A DNA stretch of 5,715 nt. Source: Chloroflexota bacterium (GTDB lineage Bacteria; Chloroflexota; Dehalococcoidia; SAR202; UBA11138). A model generated the notes under the pieces. The model saw only the letters and a program-made list of their open reading frames with translations. It did not search any database and was not told the origin of the DNA. Below, one piece after another: positions 1 to 5,473 of this stretch. A program made the translations under genes and the position numbers. Every line of letters starts with the position of its first letter. Within the stretch, counting starts at the first letter, position 1. The DNA is taken from assembly GCA_022566975.1 (NCBI GenBank), contig JADFHV010000149.1, positions 1 to 5,715 of the forward strand, read 5' to 3'.

Positions 1-538
1 GTGGCATGTAAATACTGAGAGTGGACTTCCAGGTCTTGATGGCGTCAGCGAATTCCGGACGCTCCCAAAATCGTGAAGACGATTGGAAGTGCGATATGGG
101 AAAGCCCTTTTCGGCCAACTCTAAAGCCGGTGAGACGACCTGCTCGAAAGTCATGGTGCCGTATCTCTCCAACGCGGTCATCCATGCGTCAGCAGCAGCA
201 GGAGTCACGGTCCGGAGCATTCCGACCGGCAGATCGCCGCCGTGGTATTTCTCGAAGTAATCCACGGACGCCGCCTTTGGCCATCTGCCTAAGCCGCTTA
301 TGGTCACCGTCTCGTTGGTTGCGGCGTTAAAGATTATGATCGGGGCAACGCCTCCGAAATTGGTGGATACGGGCTTGACTACATTGATGGCAATTCCAGA
401 TGCCACTCCGGCGTCTATGGCGTTTCCTCCCTCCTCAAGGATTCTGAAGCCTGCGGCTGTGGCCAAGTTATGACCGCTTGAGACCATATGGGTCGCTCCC
501 ATGATCTGCGGTCGAGTTGAAGAGAAAGTTGTCGTCAT
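1..538 (-). CDS. gamma-glutamyltransferase family protein, N-terminal part (runs off window)
   Basis: This is the first 179 residues of a gamma-glutamyltransferase-like N-terminal nucleophile hydrolase; the autocatalytic Thr and small subunit lie outside the window. Visible family features are GGNAIDAGVA (37-46), FGG (61-63), SGLGRWP (81-87) and a segment around 107-149 with ERYG, then SPALELAEKGFPIS, the usual PAI-lAe-GfpV block. Family members cleave or transfer gamma-glutamyl groups, though many divergent homologues act on other amides. Two points argue for a divergent member: no signal peptide is visible, and the DGRE-type substrate arginine is replaced by SGLGR, with Arg shifted two places. 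The ATG at 538 is preceded by GGAG seven bases away. Composition is lower in GC and richer in ATA codons than the genes to the right, so transfer is possible. Family assignment is firm; substrate is unknown. Confidence 0.85.
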   Translation of the reverse strand, partial: MTTTFSSTRPQIMGATHMVSSGHNLATAAGFRILEEGGNAIDAGVASGIAINVVKPVSTNFGGVAPIIIFNAATNETVTISGLGRWPKAASVDYFEKYHGGDLPVGMLRTVTPAAADAWMTALERYGTMTFEQVVSPALELAEKGFPISHFQSSSRFWERPEFADAIKTWKSTLSIYMP

Positions 539-676
539 TGATTCGCTCCGTCATCCAAAGGCTAAGAGCTATGGGTCATTGCTGCAATTTACCAGAAACC
601 GGACCGCTCACTTGTATCAGGTTTGGGATGACGATAACAAGTTGCGATATTGATTTGTAACCGGAGCTGAGAGAAA
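539..676. other. A+T-richer intergenic spacer between ggt-like gene and truncated gcvT-like frame
   Basis: These 138 bases separate two divergently oriented frames. By hand count, 601-660 contains 25 G/C of 60, whereas 961-1020 inside the next gene contains 45 of 60. All three plus frames are closed by stops between 601 and 676, and I found no remnant of the missing GcvT N-terminus. Only weak promoter-like matches occur, such as TTGTTA-18-TACAAG on the minus strand at 611-640. Confidence 0.6.
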
Positions 677-1399
677 GTGATTGTACAGGCCGCCTGCTCG
701 CGATCGCATTTTGGCGTGTGGCAATCGTACTGCGAGACGGAAGAGACGGCGATGGTGGCAGTCATCGGACCCGGCGCGGCCGGACTTCTGGACAGCGTTA
801 CGGGTGAGCGGGTGTCTTCGCTGTCCCGCTTCGACCACCTATCGATGGGTATAGAGGGAATGGAGGTACGGCTGGTGCGCACCGACTTCGCCGGAGTCGC
901 CGGATACGACCTGGTTGCGCCGGCCGCGTTGGGAGAGGAGCTGTGGGGCAGGCTGCTGGGGGCGGACGCCAGCATCCAGCCCGTAGGCGCCGAGACGCTG
1001 GAGGCGGTCCGCGTGCAGCACGGCGTCCCCGCCTACGGCAAGGAGCTGACCGAAGAGCGCAACCCCCTCGAGGCCAACCTGACCGAGTTCATCAGCTTCA
1101 ACAAGGACTGCTACATCGGACAGGAGGTCGTCGCGCGGCTGGATACGTATGAGAAGGTGCAACGGCATCTGGTCGGGCTCTCCTGGGACCGGGAAAGAGG
1201 CGTCGGAGACGGAGCGCTGTTCGCCGACGGCAAGAGGGTTGGGGAGATCACGTCATCGGCGAGCGTCCCGGGCCTGAACAGGACCATCGGCCTCGGCTAC
1301 GCACGCAAGGCACAGGCCACACCGGGAGTGATCTTGACGATGGACTCGGAGGCCGGCGATGTTACGGCCACAGTGGAGGAGCTGCCGTTCAGGCCCTGA
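677..1399 (+). CDS. GcvT/YgfZ-family folate-binding protein, lacking its N-terminal part (possible pseudogene)
   Basis: The 240-codon frame from GTG 677 matches the aminomethyltransferase/YgfZ fold from about residue 20 on. Visible features are TEETAMVAVIGPGA (21-34, the alpha-Q/IGP segment), RTDFAGVAGYDL (68-79), HGVPAYGKEL (115-124), and KDCYIGQEVVAR (143-154) with the cysteine of the YgfZ-type K-x-C-Y-x-G-Q-E motif at 145. A C-terminal beta-barrel with GLGYAR (205-210) follows. YgfZ proteins bind folate and help maintain Fe-S enzymes; GcvT transfers the aminomethyl group in glycine cleavage. The motif favours the YgfZ side. Full-length relatives have roughly 110-120 more residues at the front, forming much of the folate site. 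Residues 1-19 look unrelated and lie near a composition shift. ATG 752, with GGAAGAG six bases upstream, is an alternative start giving 215 residues. The frame is intact but function is doubtful. Confidence 0.75.
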   Translation: MIVQAACSRSHFGVWQSYCETEETAMVAVIGPGAAGLLDSVTGERVSSLSRFDHLSMGIEGMEVRLVRTDFAGVAGYDLVAPAALGEELWGRLLGADASIQPVGAETLEAVRVQHGVPAYGKELTEERNPLEANLTEFISFNKDCYIGQEVVARLDTYEKVQRHLVGLSWDRERGVGDGALFADGKRVGEITSSASVPGLNRTIGLGYARKAQATPGVILTMDSEAGDVTATVEELPFRP

Positions 1400-2135
1400 G
1401 GGAGGCCCCGCCGTCCACGACGACCACCTGCCCCCGTATCATCTCGGCGTCGTCCCCGCATAGGAAGGCGACCGTCTTTGCAACATCCTCTGCAGTGACG
1501 GCTCGTCCCGTCACGGTCTCCTTCGATGCTGCAACCATATCGTCGCGATTTGGGAAGTGGTCCAGGGCACCGGTCTCCACATAGCCGCCTGACACGGCGT
1601 TGACGGATATCCCTTTGGGGGCCAGCTCCACCGCCAGATAGCGTGTTATCGCCTCCAGGGCCGCCTTGGAGGTGCCCACCGAGAAGTAGTAGGGCAGCAC
1701 CTTCTGAGAGCCCTGGCTGGTGATATTGACTATCTTGCCTCCGTGGCCCATCAGGCGGGAGGCCTCGATGGCGCACAGCCAGGGGGCCCGGGCGTTGACG
1801 TTCATCGTCCACTCCCAGTGCTTCTCGGTAAGCTCAGAAGCCGGTCGCTGGACGCCGGAGGCGGCGTTGTTCACGAGGATGTCCAGCCTGCCGAAGACGT
1901 CTCGGACCTGCTCGAACAGGAAGCGGATCTTGTCGGCGTCGCCCAGGTGCGCCTTCACCTTGAGACAGCGCACGCCCAGTTCTGCAAGCTCCCGCTCGGT
2001 CTCGGCCGCAGCCTTGTGATTGCGGAAGTAGTTGAACGCGACGTGCGATCCACGGCGGGCCAGCTCCAGCGAGATGGCCCTGCCGATCCCCCTGGAACCC
2101 CCGGTAACGAGGGCTACCTTGCCTTCAAATGACAA
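1389..2135 (-). CDS. fabL: enoyl-[acyl-carrier-protein] reductase III, FabL-type SDR
   Basis: A 248-residue short-chain dehydrogenase that I assign to FabL, the NADPH-dependent enoyl-ACP reductase known from Bacillus subtilis, rather than to FabG. The Rossmann motif TGGSRGIG is at 11-18 and NNAASG at 89-94. The active site reads Y150-x6-K157 (YFSVGTSK), the enoyl-reductase spacing, where ketoreductases have Y-x3-K. The tract RYLAVELAPKGISVNAVSGG (165-184), then HFPNR (193-197), MIRGQ (232-236) and VDGG (240-243), is strongly FabL-like. It would reduce trans-2-enoyl-ACP in the last step of each elongation cycle. It starts at TTG with AGGAGAGG five bases upstream (AGGAG at eight). It is the last gene of the lipid operon, 101 bases after fabG, and its stop overlaps the convergent gcvT-like frame by 11 bases. 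Confidence 0.87.
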   Translation of the reverse strand: MSFEGKVALVTGGSRGIGRAISLELARRGSHVAFNYFRNHKAAAETERELAELGVRCLKVKAHLGDADKIRFLFEQVRDVFGRLDILVNNAASGVQRPASELTEKHWEWTMNVNARAPWLCAIEASRLMGHGGKIVNITSQGSQKVLPYYFSVGTSKAALEAITRYLAVELAPKGISVNAVSGGYVETGALDHFPNRDDMVAASKETVTGRAVTAEDVAKTVAFLCGDDAEMIRGQVVVVDGGASLRA

Positions 2136-2140
2136 CCACG

Positions 2141-2148
2141 CCTCTCCT
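2141..2148 (-). promoter_or_regulatory. ribosome binding site of fabL
   Basis: AGGAGAGG on the minus strand ends five bases before the TTG at 2135; its AGGAG core is eight bases away. No ATG or in-frame GTG is nearby, so this site fixes the unusual TTG start. Confidence 0.65.
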
Positions 2149-2211
2149 GGAGGGTAGGGTCACACCGTCGCGCTGCGCCAGTAGAAGAGGGGCAGGCAGA
2201 CGAAGCTCAGC

Positions 2212-2229
2212 CTTGGAGGGCCCACCAAG
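2212..2229. repeat. 18-base near-perfect dyad between fabG and fabL
   Basis: CTTGGAGGGCCCACCAAG pairs with itself at eight of nine positions (one A/A mismatch). It lies 7 bases beyond the fabG stop. With almost no loop it is better suited to protein binding than to an RNA hairpin, and no T-run follows. Function is unknown. Confidence 0.35.
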
Positions 2230-2236
2230 AGCCGGC

Positions 2237-2986
2237 CTAGATGGCCAGGCCCCCATCGACGCTGATCACCTGCCCCGTCACATATTTCGCCTGGGCGCCG
2301 GCCAGAAAGGTCACGAGATGCGCCACGTCGTCTACTTCACCGAAGTGACCCTGGGGGATCCACGTCAGAATCTTGTCCTTTGTCTGCTGTGGGAGCCGGT
2401 CCACCGTGTCGGTGCGGATATACCCAGGGGTAACGACGTTGATGGTGATATCCCTGGTAGCCACCTCTTTGGCGAGGGCCTTGGTGAAACCGACGATCCC
2501 GGCCTTCGAAGCCGCGTAGTTGACCTGGCCGGCATTGCCTCTAAGTCCCACTACGGAACCGATGCTGATGATGCGTCCCCATCTCTTTCGGAGCATGGTG
2601 CGCAGCACGGCCCTCGAGCAGTAGAAGGTCCCGTTCAGGTTGGTGGAGATTACCGAGTCCCACTGCTCGTCGGACATCCTTACCATGAGGGTATCGTCGA
2701 TGATGCCGGCGTTGTTGATGAGGATGTCGATGTTTCCCCACGCGTCGTTGACCTTGTCGACCATCTGCGCCACCTGGTCGAGACGGCTAACGTCGGCGTG
2801 GACGGAAAAGGCCTCCCCACCCCGTTTTTTGATGGTCGAGACCACCTCTTCGGCGGACTCGCCCGAGGTGTTGAAGTTGACTGCGACCTTGGCGCCTCTC
2901 TCAGCGAGTCTGAGGGCCACAGCCCTACCTATTCCCCTGGAACCGCCCGTAACCAGGGCGGCCTTGCCCTCGATACCCGAATCCAC
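2237..2986 (-). CDS. fabG: 3-oxoacyl-[acyl-carrier-protein] reductase
   Basis: A 249-residue SDR, close to the usual FabG length. It reduces 3-oxoacyl-ACP to 3-hydroxyacyl-ACP with NADPH. Visible features are the cofactor loop TGGSRGIG (13-20), HADVS (63-67), NNAG (91-94) and the full catalytic tetrad N116 (STNLNG), S144 (SIGSVVG), Y157 and K161 (YAASK). PGYIRTD follows at 187-193 and the C-terminus SVDGG at 242-246. I chose the GTG at 2986 because AGGAGG sits seven bases upstream. A GTG at 3040 would add 18 residues without homology and would overlap plsX. It lies 46 bases downstream of plsX in the same operon, the common plsX-fabG association of bacterial fatty acid clusters, though fabD and acpP are not between them. 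Confidence 0.9.
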   Translation of the reverse strand: MDSGIEGKAALVTGGSRGIGRAVALRLAERGAKVAVNFNTSGESAEEVVSTIKKRGGEAFSVHADVSRLDQVAQMVDKVNDAWGNIDILINNAGIIDDTLMVRMSDEQWDSVISTNLNGTFYCSRAVLRTMLRKRWGRIISIGSVVGLRGNAGQVNYAASKAGIVGFTKALAKEVATRDITINVVTPGYIRTDTVDRLPQQTKDKILTWIPQGHFGEVDDVAHLVTFLAGAQAKYVTGQVISVDGGLAI

Positions 2987-2993
2987 CGATTCC

Positions 2994-2999
2994 CCTCCT
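2994..2999 (-). promoter_or_regulatory. ribosome binding site deciding the fabG start
   Basis: A full AGGAGG on the minus strand lies seven bases before the GTG at 2986. It supports that start over the longer GTG start at 3040. Confidence 0.75.
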
Positions 3000-3032
3000 G
3001 ACGCTGTCGCGGTAAACCCGCTCGTGCTCCGC

Positions 3033-4052
3033 CTAGTCACTCACGGTAGCCCGTACCTTGGCGAGCTCACCGTTCACCTTGGAGATGAAGCCGGTCTCGA
3101 CGGTACGCTTGGCGGTCCCGATGGCCCGCTCAACGGCGTTCGCCTTGGCGCGACCGTGACCGACGACGCTTACACCGTTCACCCCGAAGAGGGGGCCGCC
3201 CCCGTGAGTCTCCGCGGCCGCGCTCACCTCGTACACCTCGCGTAACAGCTCCTCCAGGCCGGTCCCGGGAATCTTGCTCTCAAACCTGCCGCGCAGACGG
3301 TCAGAGAGGGCGTTCCCCAGACCCTCGGTGAGCTTCATGACAACGTTCCCGACGAACCCATCGCACACCACCACATCCACCTTGTTCTGCGGCAGGTCAT
3401 CGGCCTCAACGTTGCCGATGAAATTGAGCCCGGCCTTGGCGATGAGCTCGGACGCCTCGCGGACCTGTCGATTGCCCTTACCGGACTCAGCGCCGACGCT
3501 TAGCATTCCGACGCGCGGGCGGTCGACGCCCCACAGCTGACGGGCGAAGACATCTCCGATGACCGCGAAGCTCAACAGCTGCTCGGGCCGGCAGTCCAGG
3601 TTGGCCCCGATATCGATGACGATGGTGCGCGGCGCGAGCCCTATTACCGGGCCGCCGAGCGCCGGCCTGTCGACCCCGTCGATCATGCCGAGTACGACGG
3701 CGGCCGCCGCCATAGCCGCTCCGGTGGAGCCCATGCTTACGCAGGCGTCGGCATGCCCCTGCTTCACCGCCCCCGTAGCGACCAGTATGGAGGAGCGAGG
3801 CTTACGACGTAGCGACTGGGCCGGTGGCTCGCCCTCCTGGACCACTCCTTCGGACGGGACCACCTTGATGGGAAGCCGCTCGGCGTCGTGCTTGGCCAGC
3901 TCGGCCTGTACCTGCTCAGGGTCGCCCACCAGCAGCACATGCACTCCACCCGTCCTGGCGGCCTGCACCGCGCCTGCGACGATCTCGCCCGGGGCGAAGT
4001 CGCCTCCCATGGCGTCCACCGCGACTCTGATGGGCTTGCCACTACTTGCCAA
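3033..4052 (-). CDS. plsX: phosphate acyltransferase PlsX
   Basis: A 339-residue PlsX of normal length. It converts acyl-ACP and phosphate into acyl-phosphate, the donor used by PlsY for the first acylation of glycerol-3-phosphate; family members are peripheral membrane proteins. Family blocks appear in order: VAVDAMGGDFAP (10-21), SMGSTGA (106-112), VIDIGANLDC (145-154), VGAESGKGN (186-194), GNVEADD (213-219), DVVVCDGFVGNV (226-237), and the C-terminal GGGPLFGVNG (284-293) and GHGRAKA (298-304). It starts at TTG with GGGAGGAGG just upstream, 15 bases after the MaoC/HadB-like gene, so cotranscription is very likely. I see no frameshift or missing block. It connects the dehydratase and reductase genes around it to phospholipid synthesis. 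Confidence 0.95.
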   Translation of the reverse strand: MASSGKPIRVAVDAMGGDFAPGEIVAGAVQAARTGGVHVLLVGDPEQVQAELAKHDAERLPIKVVPSEGVVQEGEPPAQSLRRKPRSSILVATGAVKQGHADACVSMGSTGAAMAAAAVVLGMIDGVDRPALGGPVIGLAPRTIVIDIGANLDCRPEQLLSFAVIGDVFARQLWGVDRPRVGMLSVGAESGKGNRQVREASELIAKAGLNFIGNVEADDLPQNKVDVVVCDGFVGNVVMKLTEGLGNALSDRLRGRFESKIPGTGLEELLREVYEVSAAAETHGGGPLFGVNGVSVVGHGRAKANAVERAIGTAKRTVETGFISKVNGELAKVRATVSD

Positions 4053-4056
4053 GAAG

Positions 4057-4066
4057 CCTCCTCCCT
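4057..4066 (-). promoter_or_regulatory. ribosome binding site of plsX
   Basis: AGGGAGGAGG on the minus strand precedes the TTG at 4052 by four bases; the AGGGAGG part is seven bases away. It supports the TTG start and occupies most of the 15-base gap between the MaoC-type gene and plsX. Confidence 0.7.
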
Positions 4067-4067
4067 G

Positions 4068-4493
4068 TCAGCTTGTGCTACCGGCAGATGCCAGGGTTAC
4101 GGTGGCGTCCCCCGTGACAGCGGACTCGTCGTTCTGCCTGCGTACGCCGACTGAGCATGCCACCTCGGTCGCACCGTCCAGTTGGCGGACCCGCTTGACG
4201 GCGCCGAAGGCTCTCACGGTGTCTCCGGGCAAGACCGGGGCCCTGAACCTGAGCTTCAGCCTACCTGATCGCAGCCAGTCTGTCCCAAACGCCGCAGTCA
4301 TCATCTCGGAGATAGACGCAGCTACCATCATCCCGTGAGCGACGGTGCCGCCGAAGTGAGACCCCGCGGCAAAGTCCTGGTCAACGTGGATAGGATTAAA
4401 GTCTCCCGAGGCCTCGGCGTACCTGTCGATCCGGTCCTGGGTGACCGTCTTTTCGACCTTCGGCAGAGTGTCGCCCTCTCTCACGCGCTTCAT
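4068..4493 (-). CDS. MaoC/HadB-like (R)-specific 3-hydroxyacyl dehydratase subunit
   Basis: A 141-residue single hot-dog domain of the MaoC/hydratase-2 family. The catalytic motif YAEASGDFNPIHVD (25-38) carries D31, N33 and H36, the Asp/His pair that adds or removes water from (R)-3-hydroxyacyl/trans-2-enoyl thioesters. GGTVAHGMM (48-56), the conserved substrate-tunnel segment, follows, then LKLRFRAPVLPGDTV (79-93), the typical hot-dog strand and turn. It starts at ATG 4493, overlapping the stop of the upstream gene as ATGA, and has no ribosome binding site of its own, so translation is probably coupled. The pairing with a non-catalytic partner resembles mycobacterial HadA-HadB of fatty acid synthase II. 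In this operon it probably does the job normally done by FabZ. A role with CoA esters cannot be excluded. Confidence 0.85.
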   Translation of the reverse strand: MKRVREGDTLPKVEKTVTQDRIDRYAEASGDFNPIHVDQDFAAGSHFGGTVAHGMMVAASISEMMTAAFGTDWLRSGRLKLRFRAPVLPGDTVRAFGAVKRVRQLDGATEVACSVGVRRQNDESAVTGDATVTLASAGSTS

Positions 4494-4894
4494 GCCGGCA
4501 GCATTATTGTGCTCTTACCGGCCATAACCTCCCGGCCCGTCCCATCCTCGACGTCCAACCGGACTACCATGAAGCGCCACTCACCACGCACGGAGTTCTG
4601 AAGAAGAGTGGCCCTGCACGCCAGCTCCTCGCCCACGGCCACGGGGTTCTTGAACTCCAACTCCTGCCCGGCGTGGAGGGTCCCGCCGGGGATAGCGAGA
4701 TCGTTGACGACTCCCCGGAGGCTCAGCGCGGCGACCGCCATGGGCGGCACCAGCTCACGGCCATCGTCGTCCCTGCACAACGCGGAATCGTCGCCCACGG
4801 CCTCCGCGTACTTCGAGACCGCCGTGGAGTCGAGTGTATATGTCTGACTGGATATCTCCTGCCCAGGCAAGAGCGTCGAGTAGTCAATTGGCAT
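4490..4894 (-). CDS. MaoC-like/HadA-type dehydratase partner subunit (FAS1-like dehydratase domain)
   Basis: A 134-residue hot-dog protein of the MaoC-like N-terminal type. It has YAEAVGDD (29-36) and VPPMA (49-53), where catalytic relatives have the downstream pocket, then GTLHAGQELEFKNPVAVGEEL (71-91), the LH-x-Q-E-F...P...G signature of these domains. The D-x-N-P-I-H catalytic motif is absent: the equivalent stretch reads GDDSALC. By analogy with mycobacterial HadA, I infer that it binds the acyl chain and forms a heterodimer with the catalytic protein encoded immediately downstream, which overlaps it by four bases (ATGA). It is the first gene of the lipid operon. No ribosome binding site precedes the ATG at 4894; the predicted leader is only about 22 bases and pyrimidine-rich. 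Exact substrate is not shown by the sequence. Confidence 0.8.
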   Translation of the reverse strand: MPIDYSTLLPGQEISSQTYTLDSTAVSKYAEAVGDDSALCRDDDGRELVPPMAVAALSLRGVVNDLAIPGGTLHAGQELEFKNPVAVGEELACRATLLQNSVRGEWRFMVVRLDVEDGTGREVMAGKSTIMLPA

Positions 4895-4923
4895 GGCTGT
4901 GGGTACGAACAGAGGTCGGAACG

Positions 4924-4952
4924 ATTATAGAGACATGCTCCTGGCAAATCAA
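4924..4952 (-). promoter_or_regulatory. sigma-70 type promoter of the fatty acid/phospholipid operon
   Basis: On the minus strand TTGATT (4952-4947) is followed by a 17-base spacer and a perfect TATAAT (4929-4924). The predicted start is near 4917-4916, about 22 bases before the ATG at 4894. It stands in the 96-base gap after the 121-residue gene, so the five lipid genes can be expressed independently of it. Confidence 0.75.
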
Positions 4953-4990
4953 CGTGGCGTGGCCAGTGCCGAGCCCGTCGAATCCGCGTG

Positions 4991-5356
4991 CTAGACGGCG
5001 TCGCTGGACCCTCGTCGCTGCGTGGCGGCCTCCTCCAGCAATCGCTGGAGGAGGACGTAGGACTCCTCCTTGCCGAAGTCAAGCTCGGAGATGGAGACGG
5101 CGCGAAACAGCACACCTGTGGAAACCCGCACCTGGAGCGTCTCCCCAAGGGCGGGCACCTTCGCTCCCAAGGCCTCGGCCAAGAAGCCGGCGGCGATCAT
5201 GCCTTCGCGGGTCAGGGGGCACTCGACCAGCGGCTTCCCCTCGTGCAAGAGCACGACACCAGCCTCGTCCTGGCGCAGCTCCAGCGCCAGATGCGCCCTG
5301 GGCACGGAGATCAACTGCTCCGCGGCGGGGTGGACCTTCGTGTGTGAATTGGACAT
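4991..5356 (-). CDS. hypothetical protein, 121 residues
   Basis: I do not recognise this protein. It is predicted soluble: there is no signal peptide or membrane segment. The middle (20-72) alternates short strand-like stretches (HLALEL, GVVLLHEG, PLVECPL) with a probable helix, GMIAAGFLAEALGA (52-65). A strand-like LQVRVSTGVLFRAVSISELDFG segment region (74-95) follows, then an acidic helix YVLLQRLLEEAA (99-110) and a short polar tail. The reading frame is favoured over its opposite-strand shadows because GC is concentrated at third positions in the same manner as in the neighbouring minus-strand genes and the protein has ordinary composition. The ATG at 5356 has no clear ribosome binding site; GTG at codon 18 is a possible alternative. 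It lies upstream of the lipid operon on the same strand, divergent from serS, with its own promoter-like sequence. Confidence 0.6.
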   Translation of the reverse strand: MSNSHTKVHPAAEQLISVPRAHLALELRQDEAGVVLLHEGKPLVECPLTREGMIAAGFLAEALGAKVPALGETLQVRVSTGVLFRAVSISELDFGKEESYVLLQRLLEEAATQRRGSSDAV

Positions 5357-5406
5357 TGAATGGGCTGCGACAGGCGGTGCCCCGGCGGAGCTAGACGGGA
5401 AGACGG

Positions 5407-5435
5407 TTGCTAGGGGTGCCTCGGCAGCATAGAAT
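5407..5435 (+). promoter_or_regulatory. candidate promoter of serS
   Basis: TTGCTA (5407-5412), a 17-base spacer and TAGAAT (5430-5435) match the sigma-70 consensus at four and five of six positions. The predicted start is near 5442. The -10 box overlaps that of the divergent promoter, so polymerase could occupy only one at a time. Confidence 0.5.
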
Positions 5436-5459
5436 ACTGGCTGTATCTTGACTGGTCAA
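5431..5459 (-). promoter_or_regulatory. candidate promoter of the 121-residue gene
   Basis: On the minus strand TTGACC (5459-5454), a 17-base spacer and TATTCT (5436-5431) match the consensus at five and four of six positions. The predicted start is near 5424, giving a leader of about 68 bases before the ATG at 5356. Its -35 box is half of a 14-base dyad. Confidence 0.5.
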
Positions 5460-5460
5460 G
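5447..5460. repeat. 14-base perfect dyad over a -35 box
   Basis: CTTGACTGGTCAAG has six-base arms (CTTGAC/GTCAAG) around two central bases. The right arm carries the minus-strand -35 box TTGACC. The left arm gives a plus-strand TTGACT, but that has no matching -10 box. It could be an operator or simply follow from the -35 sequence. Confidence 0.4.
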
Positions 5461-5473
5461 CGCCATGTCCGCA

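Noticed and set aside
611..640. Minus-strand promoter for the ggt-like gene (TTGTTA-18-TACAAG)
   Set aside because: Only four of six matches in each box, in an A+T-rich stretch where such matches arise easily; too weak to list.
2129..3001. Long plus-strand open frame (290 codons) opposite fabG
   Set aside because: It is an antisense shadow of a clear fabG; the translation has no recognisable domain and is rich in Gly, Asp and Arg, as expected of a GC-rich complement.
2987..3040. Longer fabG start at GTG 3040
   Set aside because: The extra 18 residues have no family match and the start overlaps the plsX stop, while AGGAGG sits at ideal distance from GTG 2986.
3559..4338. Plus-strand open frame (259 codons) opposite plsX and the MaoC-type gene
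   Set aside because: It spans the ends of two well-supported genes on the other strand and has low-complexity Ser/Ala/Pro/Thr composition with no motif.
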